From: Dasypus novemcinctus | Lineage: Eukaryota; Chordata; Mammalia; Cingulata; Dasypodidae | Assembly (NCBI RefSeq): GCF_030445035.2 | Contig: NC_080680.1 | Coordinates: 93,377,157 to 93,441,156 of the forward strand | Direction of reading: 5' to 3' | Length of the DNA stretch: 64,000 nucleotides | Part shown: piece by piece, positions 32,085 to 43,799 of the stretch | Layout: every line of letters begins with the position of its first letter | How positions within the stretch are numbered: position 1 is the stretch's first letter | The notes under the pieces: generated by a model | What the model saw: only the letters and a program-made list of their open reading frames with translations | The model's database searches: none | Told to the model about the DNA's origin: nothing | Position numbers and translations under genes: made by a program

Positions 32085-32860
32085 CTCATTCCCTCTAGTT
32101 GGTTCACACTTTTCAGAGGACTACTTTGTAGCCTGTAAAAACTCTTTAAATGTGCATGCCCTTTGACCCAGCGTTTCTTCTCCTAGGAATGCATAGATCC
32201 ATTCAGTACTTTGTTCCTTCAGTTGTTCATTCAAAATGATCTACTGCAATCATGCTATGTACCATGCATTGAATTAGGCACTGAGATGTTCTCATGGACA
32301 CACAGACATGATCCCTTAAGCTCCCTTTGGAATCTCACCCTTCAGTGAGGGAGAGAGACATCGAACAAACAGTCACAGGAATCCGTAGTTGCAATCATGC
32401 TAAGTACTTCAAGTGAAAAGCTCAAGGTGTGGTAGGACTAGGTTCAAGATTCTTTATAGCAATGATTTTACACAAGCACGAATGGGCGACAGTCCAAATA
32501 TCCATCCTCAGGGAGAACTGTGGTGTGTCTGTACTTTGGATTAGCACGCACCTGTTAAAAAGAACGAGGCAAGTAATACGGGCAGACCCTGAAAGATGCC
32601 CTCAATAAAGTGGTGAATTAAACAACAACAGTGTATGGTATGCTTAATTTTTGAAATACTAACACTTATTATTATATTTACATGTATTATTAATATTTGC
32701 ATGGGAAAAGACTGGAAGAATATGTCCCATCTGTTAACAGCTGTTATTTCCGGCGAGGAGAATACCTGTGACTTTCATTTTTACAAACATTCGTATAATG
32801 TTTGAATCCTTAAAAAATAAACATGCATTACCTTGGTAAAAAGAAAAAAAATAAAGATTT
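32085..32860 (+). mobile_element. Old L1 3'UTR (L1ME-like) with a nested ancient repeat
   Basis: CCTTTGACCCAGCGTTTCTT, CAAATATCCATCCTCAGGGA, GTTAAAAAGAACGAGGCAAG, CTGTTAACAGCTGTTATTTC and the terminal AATAAACATGCATTACC run follow the order of mammalian old-L1 3' ends. The segment 32,200-32,445 does not fit and looks like a separate repeat nested within it. Confidence 0.7.
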
Positions 32861-33044
32861 GGAGAAAAAAACGGATGGGAAGCATTCTTGGGGTTTTGCA
32901 GCCATCCAGAACCAATGCTGCTCAGAGATGGAAGTCTTCCTTCTTGGAGACAGATTTCCTTCCATTCTGGGCTAGACTCACAAAAGCTGAAAGAATCACA
33001 ATGATTAAGGAGCGGAAGGGCTTCTTCAGAGGTCAGTGTGGTGC

Positions 33045-33215
33045 AGTGAATGGCAGAGAAATGTAGCAGTGTGCGCTTCCATGTTGGGGAGAGCTGGGTT
33101 CTAACCCCAGCTCTGCCACTCTCCAGGTCACATTGGGCTTTGGCTTCCTCGGCTGTAGGAAGGATGTAACCATCTCGTCCTCACAATGTTGCTTGCAGAT
33201 TTAATGAAATGCTAC
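33045..33215 (+). mobile_element. MIR SINE
   Basis: GGGTTCTAACCCCAGCTCTG, CCACTCTCCAGGTCACATTG, and GGCTTCCTCGGCTGTAGGAA. Confidence 0.75.
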
Positions 33216-34285
33216 ATTAGAATTCTCTTGGAGAGTCACTACTCAGTGGCTCTAAACAGAGGAAATGCCTTCGCCAGACCTGGAAGCGTCATATGGAATT
33301 GTTGGAAGAGGAGAAATAATTTAGCTCTTGGCTCTTCTTGCAGGGAAGTGAAGTTTGCTTACATCATCCACGTAGGAAATCCAGTAACATGTCTGCTTAT
33401 CGGGAAGAAGCAGAAATTGCAGCCTGCTTCCCTCGGCATTCCCCTCTGGCAGAAAAGTATCAGACTTCGTTGACTGAGTAAATGAATGACCTGTTCCATA
33501 TAGTGTAGAAGTGACTGATGGATATCACCAGGTATGAAACTGAACTGAACAATTCTCTGAAAAAAAATCCACATCTCACTCCTCAAATAGTGTTGGTGGA
33601 ATTGACTGTGAAATGTCTTAAGTATAATTGTGCCAGGCATACTTCCACATCTAATGATTTGTGACGAAAGAAAAGGAAGTAAGGCTTCCTTTGAAAGTGG
33701 TTTGAGCCGGTTAAAACTGGTTGAGATGGCATGAAGAACAGGGCCGGAAGTGAAAGCTGCAGAAAGCCCTGGCCTGAAGGTGCGGAGAGAGGACCACTAA
33801 GTGGCCAGAACTGACCTTGAACCTGGGCCTTGAACCTTCCCAAGCCGTGAGTGTGGGCTTGGGTCAAGGCATGCCGAGACCACAGGACCAGCAAAGTAGG
33901 AAGGCGAGGGGCTGGGGATACCCACGGGGGTATCCTGAGCCTCAATTTCCGGTTCCCAAAGCTATTTGGCAAACTCCAGATTGGTTCCAGGTGGCATCAT
34001 TTTTTGGTGGAAGGATAGGGTGGCCTCCACAGGAGTGAGGGCAGCCATGGAGGCAGGAAGTGAAGTGATCAGTTTATTCCTAGTGGAACCCCAGCTTGCA
34101 CTGCCCTGGTATATAGTAAGTTCTCAACCAAGAGTTGCTACCATTTGTTGTTATAATATTGTTGTATTACATGGGGGCAGTGGTTTCCCAGACCTACACT
34201 GGGTCTCAGGGTGCTATTCAAAGGGTTTGGCTACAGTGATGAGCTCCCAGAAAAGTAGAATTCTTGTGAGAAACTGAAGTAAACA
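33216..34285. other. Intergenic, no feature recognised
   Basis: No gene, RNA gene or confident repeat family. Open frames of about 130 codons on the minus strand (33,583-33,972) have no recognisable domain. Confidence 0.4.
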
Positions 34286-34289
34286 GACA

Positions 34290-34600
34290 CTATCGCATGG
34301 TTATTAAATGCCAGGCTCATGGTAAGAACTTTATTTGAATTAACTCACAATTCCCCGCAATATGTACTGTTACTGTTCCCATTTTGTGTGTGTGTTTGTG
34401 TGTGTTTTTAGAAGGTAGCAAGGATTGAACGTTGAATCTAGTACACGCGAAGCAGGCACTCAACCACCAAGCCACACCTGCTCCATGTTCCCATTTTATA
34501 GATGAGGAAACTGAATCCCCCTGGGAGTGACTTGCCCAAGGTCATATAACCACTAGGGACTACAACCAGGGCTATCAGCGAATACAAGGATGACAGTCAC
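34290..34600 (-). mobile_element. MIR SINE interrupted by a short DAS SINE
   Basis: TATTAAATGCCAGGCTCATG and AACTCACAATTCCCCGCAAT on the left and GATGAGGAAACTGAATCCCC, CTTGCCCAAGGTCATATAAC on the right form one reversed MIR once the insertion at 34,386-34,485 is set aside. A second reversed MIR follows at about 34,600-34,770. Confidence 0.85.
34386..34485 (-). mobile_element. Short DAS-type (tRNA-like) SINE inside a MIR
   Basis: Reverse strand carries GCTTGGTGGTTGAGTGCCTG and the B-box-like TCAATCCTTGC text of the monomeric DAS form. The duplication TGTTCCCATTTT is exact at 34,374-34,385 and 34,486-34,497. A GT-rich run at its left end replaces the usual poly(T). Confidence 0.88.
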
Positions 34601-35289
34601 AACCTTAACTGTGCAAAATGCTTAAGTCACCTCCTGTGAACTTCCCACGTCTCCAGGGTAGATACCATAATCCCACTTTACAGGTGAGAAGAGAGGCCCA
34701 GAGGTGAAGTGGCTTGCCCAAGCACGCACAGCCAGAAGGCGACACAGCAGGCCCCAGTTCCTTCTCGCAGTCTCAATCCAGATGCCGAGGCTTTCCTACA
34801 AGCAGGCTCTGAGTCAGCAGTTGGGTACGAAAAAGCTGAGCGCAGAGAACATCTGGAGCCTCAGTGCTTCCCCCAGATACATGTTTCAGATGGGCAGAGG
34901 CGAGGCTGCTGCTGGACCCCTCCTGCCAGAGAGGTGGGGCTGCTGCTCCTCTCCTCCACCATCCCACCCTGGTCAGGATGGGTCCAGAAGGCTGGCCGGC
35001 TGAGGCTGCACTTAGCCGCCAGGAACGCCCAACTTGGGGTTGCTGCTCCTGGGCCAGCCCTAAAAGTGTTGTGGAGAAGGCAGTGTGTCCACCTAGGAAT
35101 TAGCTGGCCCCAGGCACACAAAGCCCAAAGTGGAAGCAGAGGCAGATAGGAGGGGGAGCCGCTGAGCCCCCCCTGTGGAGGCAGGAGCATTGGAGAGGGG
35201 CAGAGACTCCTCTCTGGTCTCCCTGCCTCCTGCCTCTCCCTTCCAATTCCTCTTCCATTCTGAAGCCACAGGGATCTTTCTCAAACACC

Positions 35290-35830
35290 AATCTGACTCT
35301 ACCACTATGCCGGTTAATAGCCTTTAGTAGCTCCTCATCGCCTTTGGGATAAAGTCTCTGCTACTTGGCCTGGCATTCGAGGCCTTCTGAATAATATGAC
35401 CTGATCCTTGCCTTCCTCTCTAGCCTCTTTTCCTACTGTATCCTCCATCCCCCTCTATACACACACACACACACAGAGCCATTCTGCACCCAGTTTCTGG
35501 GATATACCAGGCTCCCTGAAGCCTCTATGCCTTTCCACCTGCTGTTCCCTCTGTCTAGAATGTTCTGTCCCACTTCTTTGCCCATCTTCATGACTCAACT
35601 TTGGCAACAGCCTCTCCAGTCAGCCTTCCCTGAGTCTGAAGCTGGGTTAGGTGTCCCATTTAGTCTTCTAGCTTGATCACTGCATGCATCAGGCTGTATT
35701 GGAATTATTTTGCTGCATGTCTCCCTTGTTAGACTGTGAGCTTCTCCTCACAGGTTGGACCATGCCTGTTTTCCCTGAGCCCAGTCAGGCCCTGCGAGGG
35801 TAGGCTAGGGCATGGGGTCAGTGTGTGCTG
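35290..35830 (+). mobile_element. L2 LINE 3' end
   Basis: TTGGGATAAAGTCTCTGCTA, GGCATTCGAGGCCTTCTGAA, CTAGAATGTTCTGTCCCACT, CAGTCAGCCTTCCCTGAGTC and AGACTGTGAGCTTCTCCTCA are L2 landmarks in order; one of the longer L2 pieces here. A CA microsatellite (35,459-35,476) sits in it. Confidence 0.88.
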
Positions 35831-37109
35831 AGTGACTGGGTCAACGAATGAGGGAACCCCAAAGGTTCTCCCATAGTCTTTTTCCTTCTGCTTTTTCCTT
35901 CAAGACTGTGCAACTGGCAGCAAAATGGTTAAAGCCCAGAGATGTTCCAACATGTTAGCAGCATGAGGACCAGGTGATAACAAATGGTTACCAGGCTGCC
36001 ACACCACATCCGCCAGGTTTCTGCTTATTCCTGGCACCACATCTGGTCTGCATGCCTGCCTGCCTGACCAGGAGAAGGGCTGAGCTGAGAGGGCTCTGGG
36101 AACTCAGAGCGTATGTGTGAGTGTGTGAATGATATGTGCGTGTTTGTGCGTGTGTGTGTCAGTTGGGGAGGAGGGGTGGAGAATAGAAGGAAAGAGAGAA
36201 AAATGAGTAGTGAAAAAGAGAGAACAGAAGGAGAGAAAGAATGAAAGAGAAATAAGGCAGAGAAAGCTAGATGAGGATAAGAGAGGAGAGGAGGAGATAT
36301 ACCACGTAACGAGAGGAGAAATGGAAATGAGGCCATGACTTCATCCAGGGCACTCATGAGCTAGCAAACCTGTAGCCCAAGAATTAAGCCAGACAATGGG
36401 ACTTCAATGCAACACAGAATCCAAAGGAAGAAAAGCAGGAGAGAGAAAACAGAAACTAGAAGGTGAAGGCTTAATCAGGGAAGGCCTCCAATGAGCGCCC
36501 TGATCACAGTCTGGTGTGAATGTATCCAGAACTACCCTTAGACCCCTGCACCATGCCCACTCTTCAGCAGATCTCTTAGCTTTGGAGAGCCTTCCCTGAA
36601 ATTTTCTAAGCTCCCTTCTGGTGATGGGACGGGTCCAGTTGGCTGTACCATCTGGATGGCGTATCCTGAGCTTGAGCTAGGGGCATGTATGGGCCCTAGT
36701 GTCCATCTCTCCCCTTTGGAATGCTGTCTGAGGCCCCTATCAACCCAACACACACATATACACGGATACACGAGGCATGACCCCATGCTCAAGGAGCTTT
36801 GAGGCTCATGCCTATAAAATTGTCCCTGGGATGCTGGGTTGAATTCCAGTTCCAGAAGGCAGTCTGGTAAGTAGATCATGCCTGCTGGTCACTGTATTAT
36901 TTCTTTGACAGAATCTTATGAGATCAGGATGCCAGAGTGGTGCTGACTCATTGATTTTGAGGGACTCAAATTGTTTATAAAACAGGGGCCCTGCAAAAAA
37001 TACATATTTGCCTGGGATTCTGCTCACCCTGGGAAGAGCCCTGACCACACCCTCGGATGAGCCAAATTGGAGTGGGTAATTGAGGTGCTCACAGCCAAGT
37101 TAAGGAGAC
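35831..37109. other. Intergenic with GT and GA-rich simple sequence
   Basis: GT-rich run at 36,110-36,160 followed by about 140 bp of purine-rich GAGAAA sequence (36,165-36,305). No gene recognised elsewhere. Confidence 0.5.
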
Positions 37110-37124
37110 AAAACTCATAAAGGA

Positions 37125-37500
37125 AGGGAAACGGACTTTGGCCCAGTGGTTAGGGCGTCTGTCTACCATATGGGAGGTCCGCGGTTCAAACCCCGGGCCT
37201 CCTTGACCCGTGTGGAGCTGGCCATGCGCAGTGCTGATGCGCGCAAGGAGTGCCTTGCCACGCAAGGGTGTCCCCCGCGTGGGGGAGCCCCACGCGCAAG
37301 GAGTGCGCCCGTGAGGAAAGCCGCCCAGCGTGAAAAGAAAGAGCAGCCTGCCCAGGAATGGCGCCGCCCACGCTTCCCGTGCCGCTGACGACAACAGAAG
37401 CGGACAAAGAAACAAGACGCAGCAAATAGACACCGAGAACAGACAACCAGGGGAGGGGGGGAATTAAATAAATAAATAAATCTTTAAAAAAAAAAACAAA
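37125..37500 (+). mobile_element. DAS-type SINE with perfect 15-bp target-site duplication
   Basis: A box TGGCCCAGTGG at 37,139-37,149 and B box GGTTCAAACCC at 37,183-37,193, exactly the spacing of a tRNA-type promoter. AAAACTCATAAAGGA is repeated at 37,110-37,124 and 37,501-37,515. Ends in AAATAAATAAATAAATC and poly(A). Very similar to the 29.8-kb copy, so probably a recent insertion. Confidence 0.96.
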
Positions 37501-37549
37501 AAAACTCATAAAGGAGATAAGTACCTTAAGGTGTAGATCACAGTGGGGA

Positions 37550-37790
37550 CCTGCAAGGTAGAGAGGTGACTAAGAGTGTGGGGTTGGCATCAGAAAAGCT
37601 GTGAGTTCAACACCCAGCTCTGCTGCTTACTAAATGTCTTTGTACCTCAGTTTCTTCATCTGGAGAAATGTAGCTACGTTATAGTGGCATAAGGTTAAAA
37701 TCATTTTAATCAATTGCTCTATGTAATGCTTAGGGAATGGTAAGTGCACATGTTAGCCCTAAAGATGGTTACCATTACATATTGTAACAA
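37550..37790 (+). mobile_element. MIR SINE
   Basis: AAGCTGTGAGTTCAACACCC, AGCTCTGCTGCTTACTAAAT, and CTCAGTTTCTTCATCTGGAG. Confidence 0.8.
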
Positions 37791-37859
37791 TAGTATTCCA
37801 AAGATGAAATAATAATAATATAACAATAATAGCAAACAAATCCACAAGTCCACAAATCC

Positions 37860-38190
37860 ACAATCCTAAATGCTGTGAAAAATACCCGCCACCATTTTTT
37901 TTTCCAGAATTTATTTACTGGCAAAACCTTACCTGACCTGATATTAAACTATTTATAGTCTTCATTTAGTGTGTGAATATTCATGTGCTGCCTGCAGAAA
38001 CATTAATGAGTTTTATTATGGCGACCTGCTCTATATTCTGCTCAAAAACTCTTTTATAAAGCATGGTATATATGATTGAAATAATGAATGCACAACTATA
38101 TAATTATAATTGTATGCTTTATTAAATATGTATCAATAAAATTGATTTGTTTAAAAAAACATGGTATATGAGCCTTACATTTTTTATAAA
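37860..38190. promoter_or_regulatory. AT-rich single-copy block, possible conserved element
   Basis: TTTATTTACTGGCAAAACCT, AACATTAATGAGTTTTATTA and ATAAAGCATGG-type text occur twice (38,056 and 38,151) around an AT-rich core. No repeat family identified. The similarity to conserved developmental elements is in texture only. Confidence 0.25.
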
Positions 38191-38289
38191 ATCTGAAAAA
38201 ATTCTGAATTTCAAAACATATCTAGCCCCAATTTACGGTCCTAAGCACTTGACTTGTAATAACTAATCTGCTCAAGGCATCAGTTCTTC

Positions 38290-38660
38290 CTGAGGGTGGG
38301 CAGGGGACAGGGAAAAGTCTAGAAAGTTTTGTGGGGAGGTGACAATCCAGCTGAGTCTTGAAGGCTGAGCATAGGGTAACTAAAGGTAGGGGAGGACATT
38401 CCAGGTGCTGGGCAGTCTATGCGAGAGCTTGGAGGAATGAAAGCGAGGATCTCATTGTTTAACCACAGTGGACTCGTATAGCTGGCAGGGAGAGAGCGAG
38501 AGGAGAGCACCTGGATATGAGACTGGGAAGTTTGGCAGAGACCAGCTCATTGAGTGCCTTGCTTATGTCGCTGAGGAGTTCCGATTTTATCCTTAAGAAG
38601 ATGGGGAGCCGTGAGTTTTAGCAGGGGAGGAACCAAGGCAGATTTGCATTTTACGGAGAT
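38290..38660 (+). mobile_element. Ancient mammalian repeat, same family as 16.6 kb
   Basis: CTGAGTCTTGAAGGCTGAGC, GGACATTCCAGGTGCTGGGC, CATTGAGTGCCTTGCTTATG and GATTTTATCCTTAAGAAGAT follow the expected phrase order of this repeat, and this is its most complete copy in the window. Confidence 0.6.
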
Positions 38661-39449
38661 CCAGGTGGATGAGATATTCCTCCACATGCCTTGCTGAAAT
38701 CCAGAATCACTCTGCCTGCTGTCTCCCCCAATCCTCCCAGACCACAAATGGAAATGAGACGGCTTTGGCATGGTTTGCCTGGCACAACTCAGCTTCTAGA
38801 AAACATATCTGTAAGAATCGATCATGTCGTGGCAGGAAACCAACAAGGAAGCAGGCAAGTGTGGCTTGGAGAAGTCGGTAAGCGAGGTTCTGTGGGGAAC
38901 CTCCAACCAGGATTTCCACTGCTGCCCATGACTTCTGTGGCATCTTGGCCGGCCTGGCCCATGGGACAGGGACGGCTATAGAAGGGCTCATGGCTCAGCC
39001 TCTCTTGGTCTCTACTCCACGACGGCTGCCACATATACTCGACAGCACCCATTTGCAGTCCAAACAGACACTGTTCACTTCTCAAGTTAGTTTCAAATTT
39101 TGCTCTTTTTGTTCCTGTTTTTCATTTCACTTTTTTGGCTGGTTCAAGTTCAACATGCAATTTCAACACTGAGATTGAAGGGAGACACTGTAGCCTGTAA
39201 AAGAGCAGAGGATATGCATGTTTTGTGTTGTGACCAGTTTTGAAGGGGACCTGGGAGGACACATCCATGAACTGAGTCCATCAGCCAGGTCCTTGGTTTA
39301 TAGCACAATACCGTCTTCCATCTAGCATGACCACTCCCCCCCCAGTTTGGATTTTTCGGTCCTCTACTCTTAATTCGTAATCCTGCCTCTACCCCCAAGG
39401 CATCCACTGTCATGTGTTTTGTGTATGGCCTTCCATTCCACCTTCTATA

Positions 39450-39725
39450 GCTTTAGTCACATATTTGTAAATATCTGGCATTGCTTGGAGTGTGCTTTTT
39501 TGAAATATATGTAAACAATATCATACTTACATCTAATATTACATTTTACTTTTTTCCCTGAACATTATCTGTGAGTAGATGTAATTCATTCCCTTTGATC
39601 TGGTGTCGTATTTTATCACACGCACTTCCCACATTTTATTGATCCATTTCCTTATGGATGGACATGCAGGTTGCTTCCAATTCCTTGTAATTTTAAACAA
39701 TGCTGCAATAAACATCTTCATACTC
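39450..39725 (-). mobile_element. Old L1 3'UTR fragment, reverse orientation
   Basis: CCACATTTTATTGATCCATT, CCTTATGGATGGACATGCAG and AACAATGCTGCAATAAACAT are hallmarks of reversed old-L1 3' ends. Confidence 0.7.
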
Positions 39726-39727
39726 AG

Positions 39728-39985
39728 AACACAAGCTTCACAATCAACCGAACCTGGGATTGAGGTCAGCTTCCACCACTGGCTTGTTGTGGGACCTTAA
39801 GCCTTAGTTCCCTCATATGTAAAAAACAAACAAATGTAGGTGGGATAATAAAGACCCATCTTATAAAGATCCTCACATTAAACTGCATGTCTAGTGGGGA
39901 CAAGTCTTTACCTGCCTTCTTTACTGCTTCATCCCCAGCCCTCACACAGAGTCTGGCAGAAAGCAGACACTCAATAAATACGTGT
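39728..39985 (+). mobile_element. MIR fragment followed by L2 fragment
   Basis: MIR text (AACCTGGGATTGAGGTCAGC, AAGCCTTAGTTCCCTCATAT) up to about 39,850, then L2 end text (CAGAGTCTGGCAGAAAGCAG, ACTCAATAAATACGTGTTGG). Confidence 0.75.
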
Positions 39986-40930
39986 TGGACAAAATGACTG
40001 TTGTAAGGTCACCTGAGATACGGCATATGAAAGGGCCTTGGAAATGGTAAATCTACACGAAGAAATATGAATTAGTATTGTTATTTAAATAAAATTAATC
40101 AATTTATAATTCCAATAAAATCAAGCATGTAAATGAAAATAATTCCAGGATTTACATTTTGCTTGTGCCCCAAGTCCTTTCGCCTCCTCACTTTCTTATC
40201 TCCTTCCTTTGCACCAGGGAACATTTTCTGAAGATTTATCCAATGAGCCTTGCTTGGGGTTGCAGAATCTGGGACTGACTTGCCAGGCTGAGGGGAGGTG
40301 GTCTAGGTAGCCCCTCGTAAGGCTGGTGGTGCCCAGAGATCACTCACCGTCCAAAGACCTCCCCTGGGCCACCTTGGTCTATAAAAGCCAGTAGGCCATG
40401 TGCCCACCTAGCTAAGGTGTTGTGAAGATTAATTATGACTTGTAAAGGGCTTTGAAGATGAAACATGCTTGTTATGGAAATAAATGGCTTGAGATGAAAA
40501 GCTTTCTTCAAGTCTTCTCTGTCTTTCTTCTCTTCCTTCGTGCCTTCTCTCTTTCTGCTCTTGCCTTGAAAGGGCCCCAGAGGAGTTCAGAGGTGAGGAT
40601 AACCTCACCACGGTTCCGGTGGGAACTGAGGGCTTAGCGCAGATTTCCCCAACAACGCGGAGCTGTGACTCCTCATGGCTACTTTTAAAGTGTAAACTCC
40701 AGCTCCATTTCCTATCTGTCCCAACTAAGCTGGTTCAAAATACATTAAACAGATTCGGCAATGGGGTGGTGAAATGTACTTCCGATACCCAGCTTTTTGC
40801 TGCCAAATTTAATTATTCAAATTGGCAAAAAAAAATTTTTGTTTCTTCCCCCCAGTCTTCCCAGATGTGGAGATATTAGAAGTGGTGGGAATGTGAGCCA
40901 AATGCCTTCCAATGGGGATGTGGAGAAAGC
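39986..40930. other. Intergenic, no feature recognised
   Basis: AT-rich start (40,070-40,150) then ordinary sequence. A short MIR-like tail sits near 40,415-40,455. No gene. Confidence 0.4.
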
Positions 40931-40934
40931 AAAG

Positions 40935-41290
40935 CCAGGCATTAGTGTTAGATGTCCTAAGTTCAGACCCCAGCTCAGCTCCTCACCAGCTGTGGGTGTT
41001 ACATAAACCTCTTGGAGCCGCAGTTTCCCCATCTGTCAAATGGGTATAATAATTCCTGTAAGAGTTTTGCCAGGATTAATTGAGTGGATCCAGGCAATGT
41101 ACATAAAAAGCACCTTAATAGTTCAACCAAATCTGGTGAGAAAGGTGGTATTATCCCTACTTGACAGATGAGTAATCCAAGCTCAGAAGGGTGATGTGTC
41201 TTGCTGTGACCTTGCAGACAGAAAGTGGTCACTGGGATTCAAACCTGGGTTGGCCTGATCCCAAAGCCCTGGTCAGCCACATGTGGCCTC
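40935..41290. mobile_element. Two adjacent MIRs in opposite orientation
   Basis: Plus-strand MIR at 40,935-41,120 (CAGTTTCCCCATCTGTCAAA) abuts a minus-strand MIR at about 41,130-41,290 (CAGATGAGTAATCCAAGCTC, GGATTCAAACCTGGGTTGGC). Confidence 0.8.
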
Positions 41291-41779
41291 ACTCTTGGAT
41301 GGAAGCTTGTTTTCCCAAGCCTAAACCTGCAGCAACTTCCAACCCAAGCAGAGAGAGCAAGAGGGAGCCCAGGGGAGTGTTGGAGCGTGGAGGATGGTTG
41401 CTCCTGCGCCACTGAGTTGTTTAATCCCACGTTTCTGCATTATGTTGGCATTCCATATGTTCACTTCTCATTTCCTGGTGATATTAACACTCACTTGCCC
41501 AAGTCGGGAGTGCCGGCTAGGAGTGTGTTTTCTCAGACATTGTGGTGGGGACAAAAATGTCCAGGTAGCTTCGAAGGCTCCTGATTCCTGAGGGGCGTCT
41601 CTGTAGTGGGGGGTGTCCAGGCTGCCAGGACTTTCTCTGGGTCTAGGCCCAGGACACTCACCATGGCTCACCCTCAGGCCAGTTTGGCCAGATCCCTCCT
41701 GGAAGCCAGGACATTTTCTCCTGTTTATTGATGTCTCTTCATGCCACTGCTCTGCATTCTTTCAGTCAACAAACACTAC

Positions 41780-42120
41780 TATATCCCCAAACACTGCTTA
41801 ATAACAATGGCCCTACTTGATGTCTACCACCGGTCAGGCACTGGGTTTTGCACTTTCCAGACATCATCTCATTTAAACCTTACAATAGTACTTTGAGGTA
41901 AACATTAAATATCATCACCATTTTACACTTTATGAAGAATGGTTTAGGGCAGAAACAATTGGTTGAGTAAGGACTGGAATGCAGATTTATCACTCCACTC
42001 TCTGTGCCCTTAATCATGACAACATACTGCCTCCTTGAGGGCATGCACAGTATCTCATTCATTTCTTATCTCCAGCCCCCAGCACAGCATACAGTAGGTG
42101 CTCAATAAATGTTTACTGTT
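41780..42120. mobile_element. MIR (reverse) and L2 (forward) fragments
   Basis: ACCGGTCAGGCACTGGGTTT and TCTCATTTAAACCTTACAAT mark a reversed MIR to about 41,960. From 42,025 the text CTCCTTGAGGGCATGCACAG and GTAGGTGCTCAATAAATGTT is an L2 end. Confidence 0.75.
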
Positions 42121-42654
42121 GGAAAAATAAGTTCTGGATAATCACCAACATGGGCACAGTGTTTTGCAGTTTTCCAAATGCTTTTCCCATATGGCCATCT
42201 CACATGGACAGCAGAGGTAAGGCTTTATGATCTCATGGGAAGAGTACGAAGCTGGAGCTTAGATAAGATTCTACATGCATTGTGAAGACACAACACCCTT
42301 CCAAGCATGATGGAGCTGCAGGGCAGAGAGGTATATCTGTCTGGTTGAAAAATACGGATATTACAAAGTACTAGAGCTTAAACCAAAATCATATGCCCAG
42401 CACATGTTTTCTGAAAACATTCACATCACTTACACAGTCGGTGTGAGGTTTCAGATAGTAAAATTATGAAAGAGCAAAGCAAGATGTGAGAGGGAGAGAT
42501 GGAAAGAGAACAAAGTAAAGTCAACCTTGTCACCACCTCTCTTTATCACAGTTCCCTTCCCAGAAACCTCTCAAAGCTCCAAGTTTCCAACTCGAATTCT
42601 TCTTGAATGGTACAACTTGGGTCTGGGAACTATCCTATAAATAGGCAGATTTGC

Positions 42655-42790
42655 AGATTTGGAGCTTGTATCAAGTCCATACTTAGTTACTTTCCAGCTG
42701 TGCAACTTCGGACAATGGCCCTTGACCTCAGTGTCCATATCTGTAAAGTTGAGATAAATCACAGGCTTTGGAGGATGATGAACATATTTC
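42655..42790 (+). mobile_element. MIR fragment
   Basis: CCAGCTGTGCAACTTCGGAC, then TGACCTCAGTGTCCATATCT with GTAAAGTTGAGA. Confidence 0.65.
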
Positions 42791-42884
42791 GTAAATTGCT
42801 ACGAATACATTACTTTCTTTCTTTTCAGAACTGTAGGAAGTAAAAGTTGTAATACTTATTAAATATAACTGCTATAATGGTCAA

Positions 42885-43250
42885 AATAAGTTAAATTTTG
42901 CTACAGTAATAAGTAACCCCCAAACTTCAGGGTTTTAACACGACAAAGATTTATTCCCCATTTATGCTCCCCATCTATCACAGGACTTCTGTTCATCGTG
43001 GTCACAGGGGACTCAGGCTAAGGAAGAAGCCACCTTCTTGCTTCTGGTCATTGCATCAAAGGGGAAAGAGGAATTGGGAGGGTCTCCCAATGATAATTAA
43101 ATTTTCTGGCCTGGAAATGACATGCCTCGTTTGCTCACAGTTCATTGGGCAGAATATGTCACATGGCCCCACCAACCACCAGGGGGCCAGGAGGTGCAGC
43201 CCTACCTTGGGTCAAGAAGGGGAGGGAACGAGAAATATTCATGGCTTGGC
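42885..43250 (-). mobile_element. Ancient eutherian repeat, family not assigned
   Basis: GCTACAGTAATAAGTAACCC, TTTTAACACGACAAAGATTT, GGCCTGGAAATGACATGCCT and ATGTCACATGGCCCCACCAA occur in the order known from a common eutherian element. It contains a CTCF-like core at 43,176-43,187. Confidence 0.5.
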
Positions 43251-43519
43251 ATCTACCATCCAATGAGCACCAATCACATGCGGGTATTGTGCTGTTTTTC
43301 AGATATGTCATGCAATGCCCTCAACACTCCTCCGAAGCAGGGACTTCTTCAGTGTAAACTTGAGCAACCTGACATTAGAGAAGCCCAGTCACTTGTTCAA
43401 GGTTGTAAAATGAGTAAGTGGCAGCCTCAGAGTTCACAGCTGGGTAAGCACCCTTGCTGTTTCCCTGAGCTACGCTCCTGCTGCAAGGCAGGTATCCAAA
43501 TGAAGTGATCAAATATGTA

Positions 43520-43740
43520 GCTGTAATAGGAACTAATATTAACTAAGCTTCTCCTGTGTATTAGTACCCTTACATCTCAATTATGCTTGAGAGTTAATTT
43601 CCATGTTAATAATAAAGGATCCAAGGCTCAGAGAGGTTAATTGACTTGCCCAGGATCCACAGTGGAGTTGTTCTTTTTTTTTTTTTTTTTTTTTAACAAA
43701 TTGGAATTGCTCTTGAATCCAAGTCTGTTTGGATCTAAAA
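43520..43740 (-). mobile_element. MIR SINE, reverse, interrupted by a tail-only L1 insertion
   Basis: CCAAGGCTCAGAGAGGTTAA and CTTGAATCCAAGTCTGTTTG belong to one reversed MIR. Between them is a poly(T) run plus AACAAATT at 43,675-43,702. Another reversed MIR precedes it (about 43,265-43,500). Confidence 0.75.
43675..43702 (-). mobile_element. Tail-only retrotransposon insertion (probable L1)
   Basis: Nineteen or so T residues then AACAAATT, bracketed by GGAGTTGTTCT (43,664-43,674) and GGAATTGCTCT (43,703-43,713), a duplication with two mismatches. The order poly(T)-AACAAATT resembles the start of the reversed L1 nearby at 43,929. Confidence 0.55.
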
Positions 43741-43799
43741 CTTGTGTTTGTTTTAACCCCTCTGCCCCTCTCTCATTATTTATTATTATTTACTATAAT

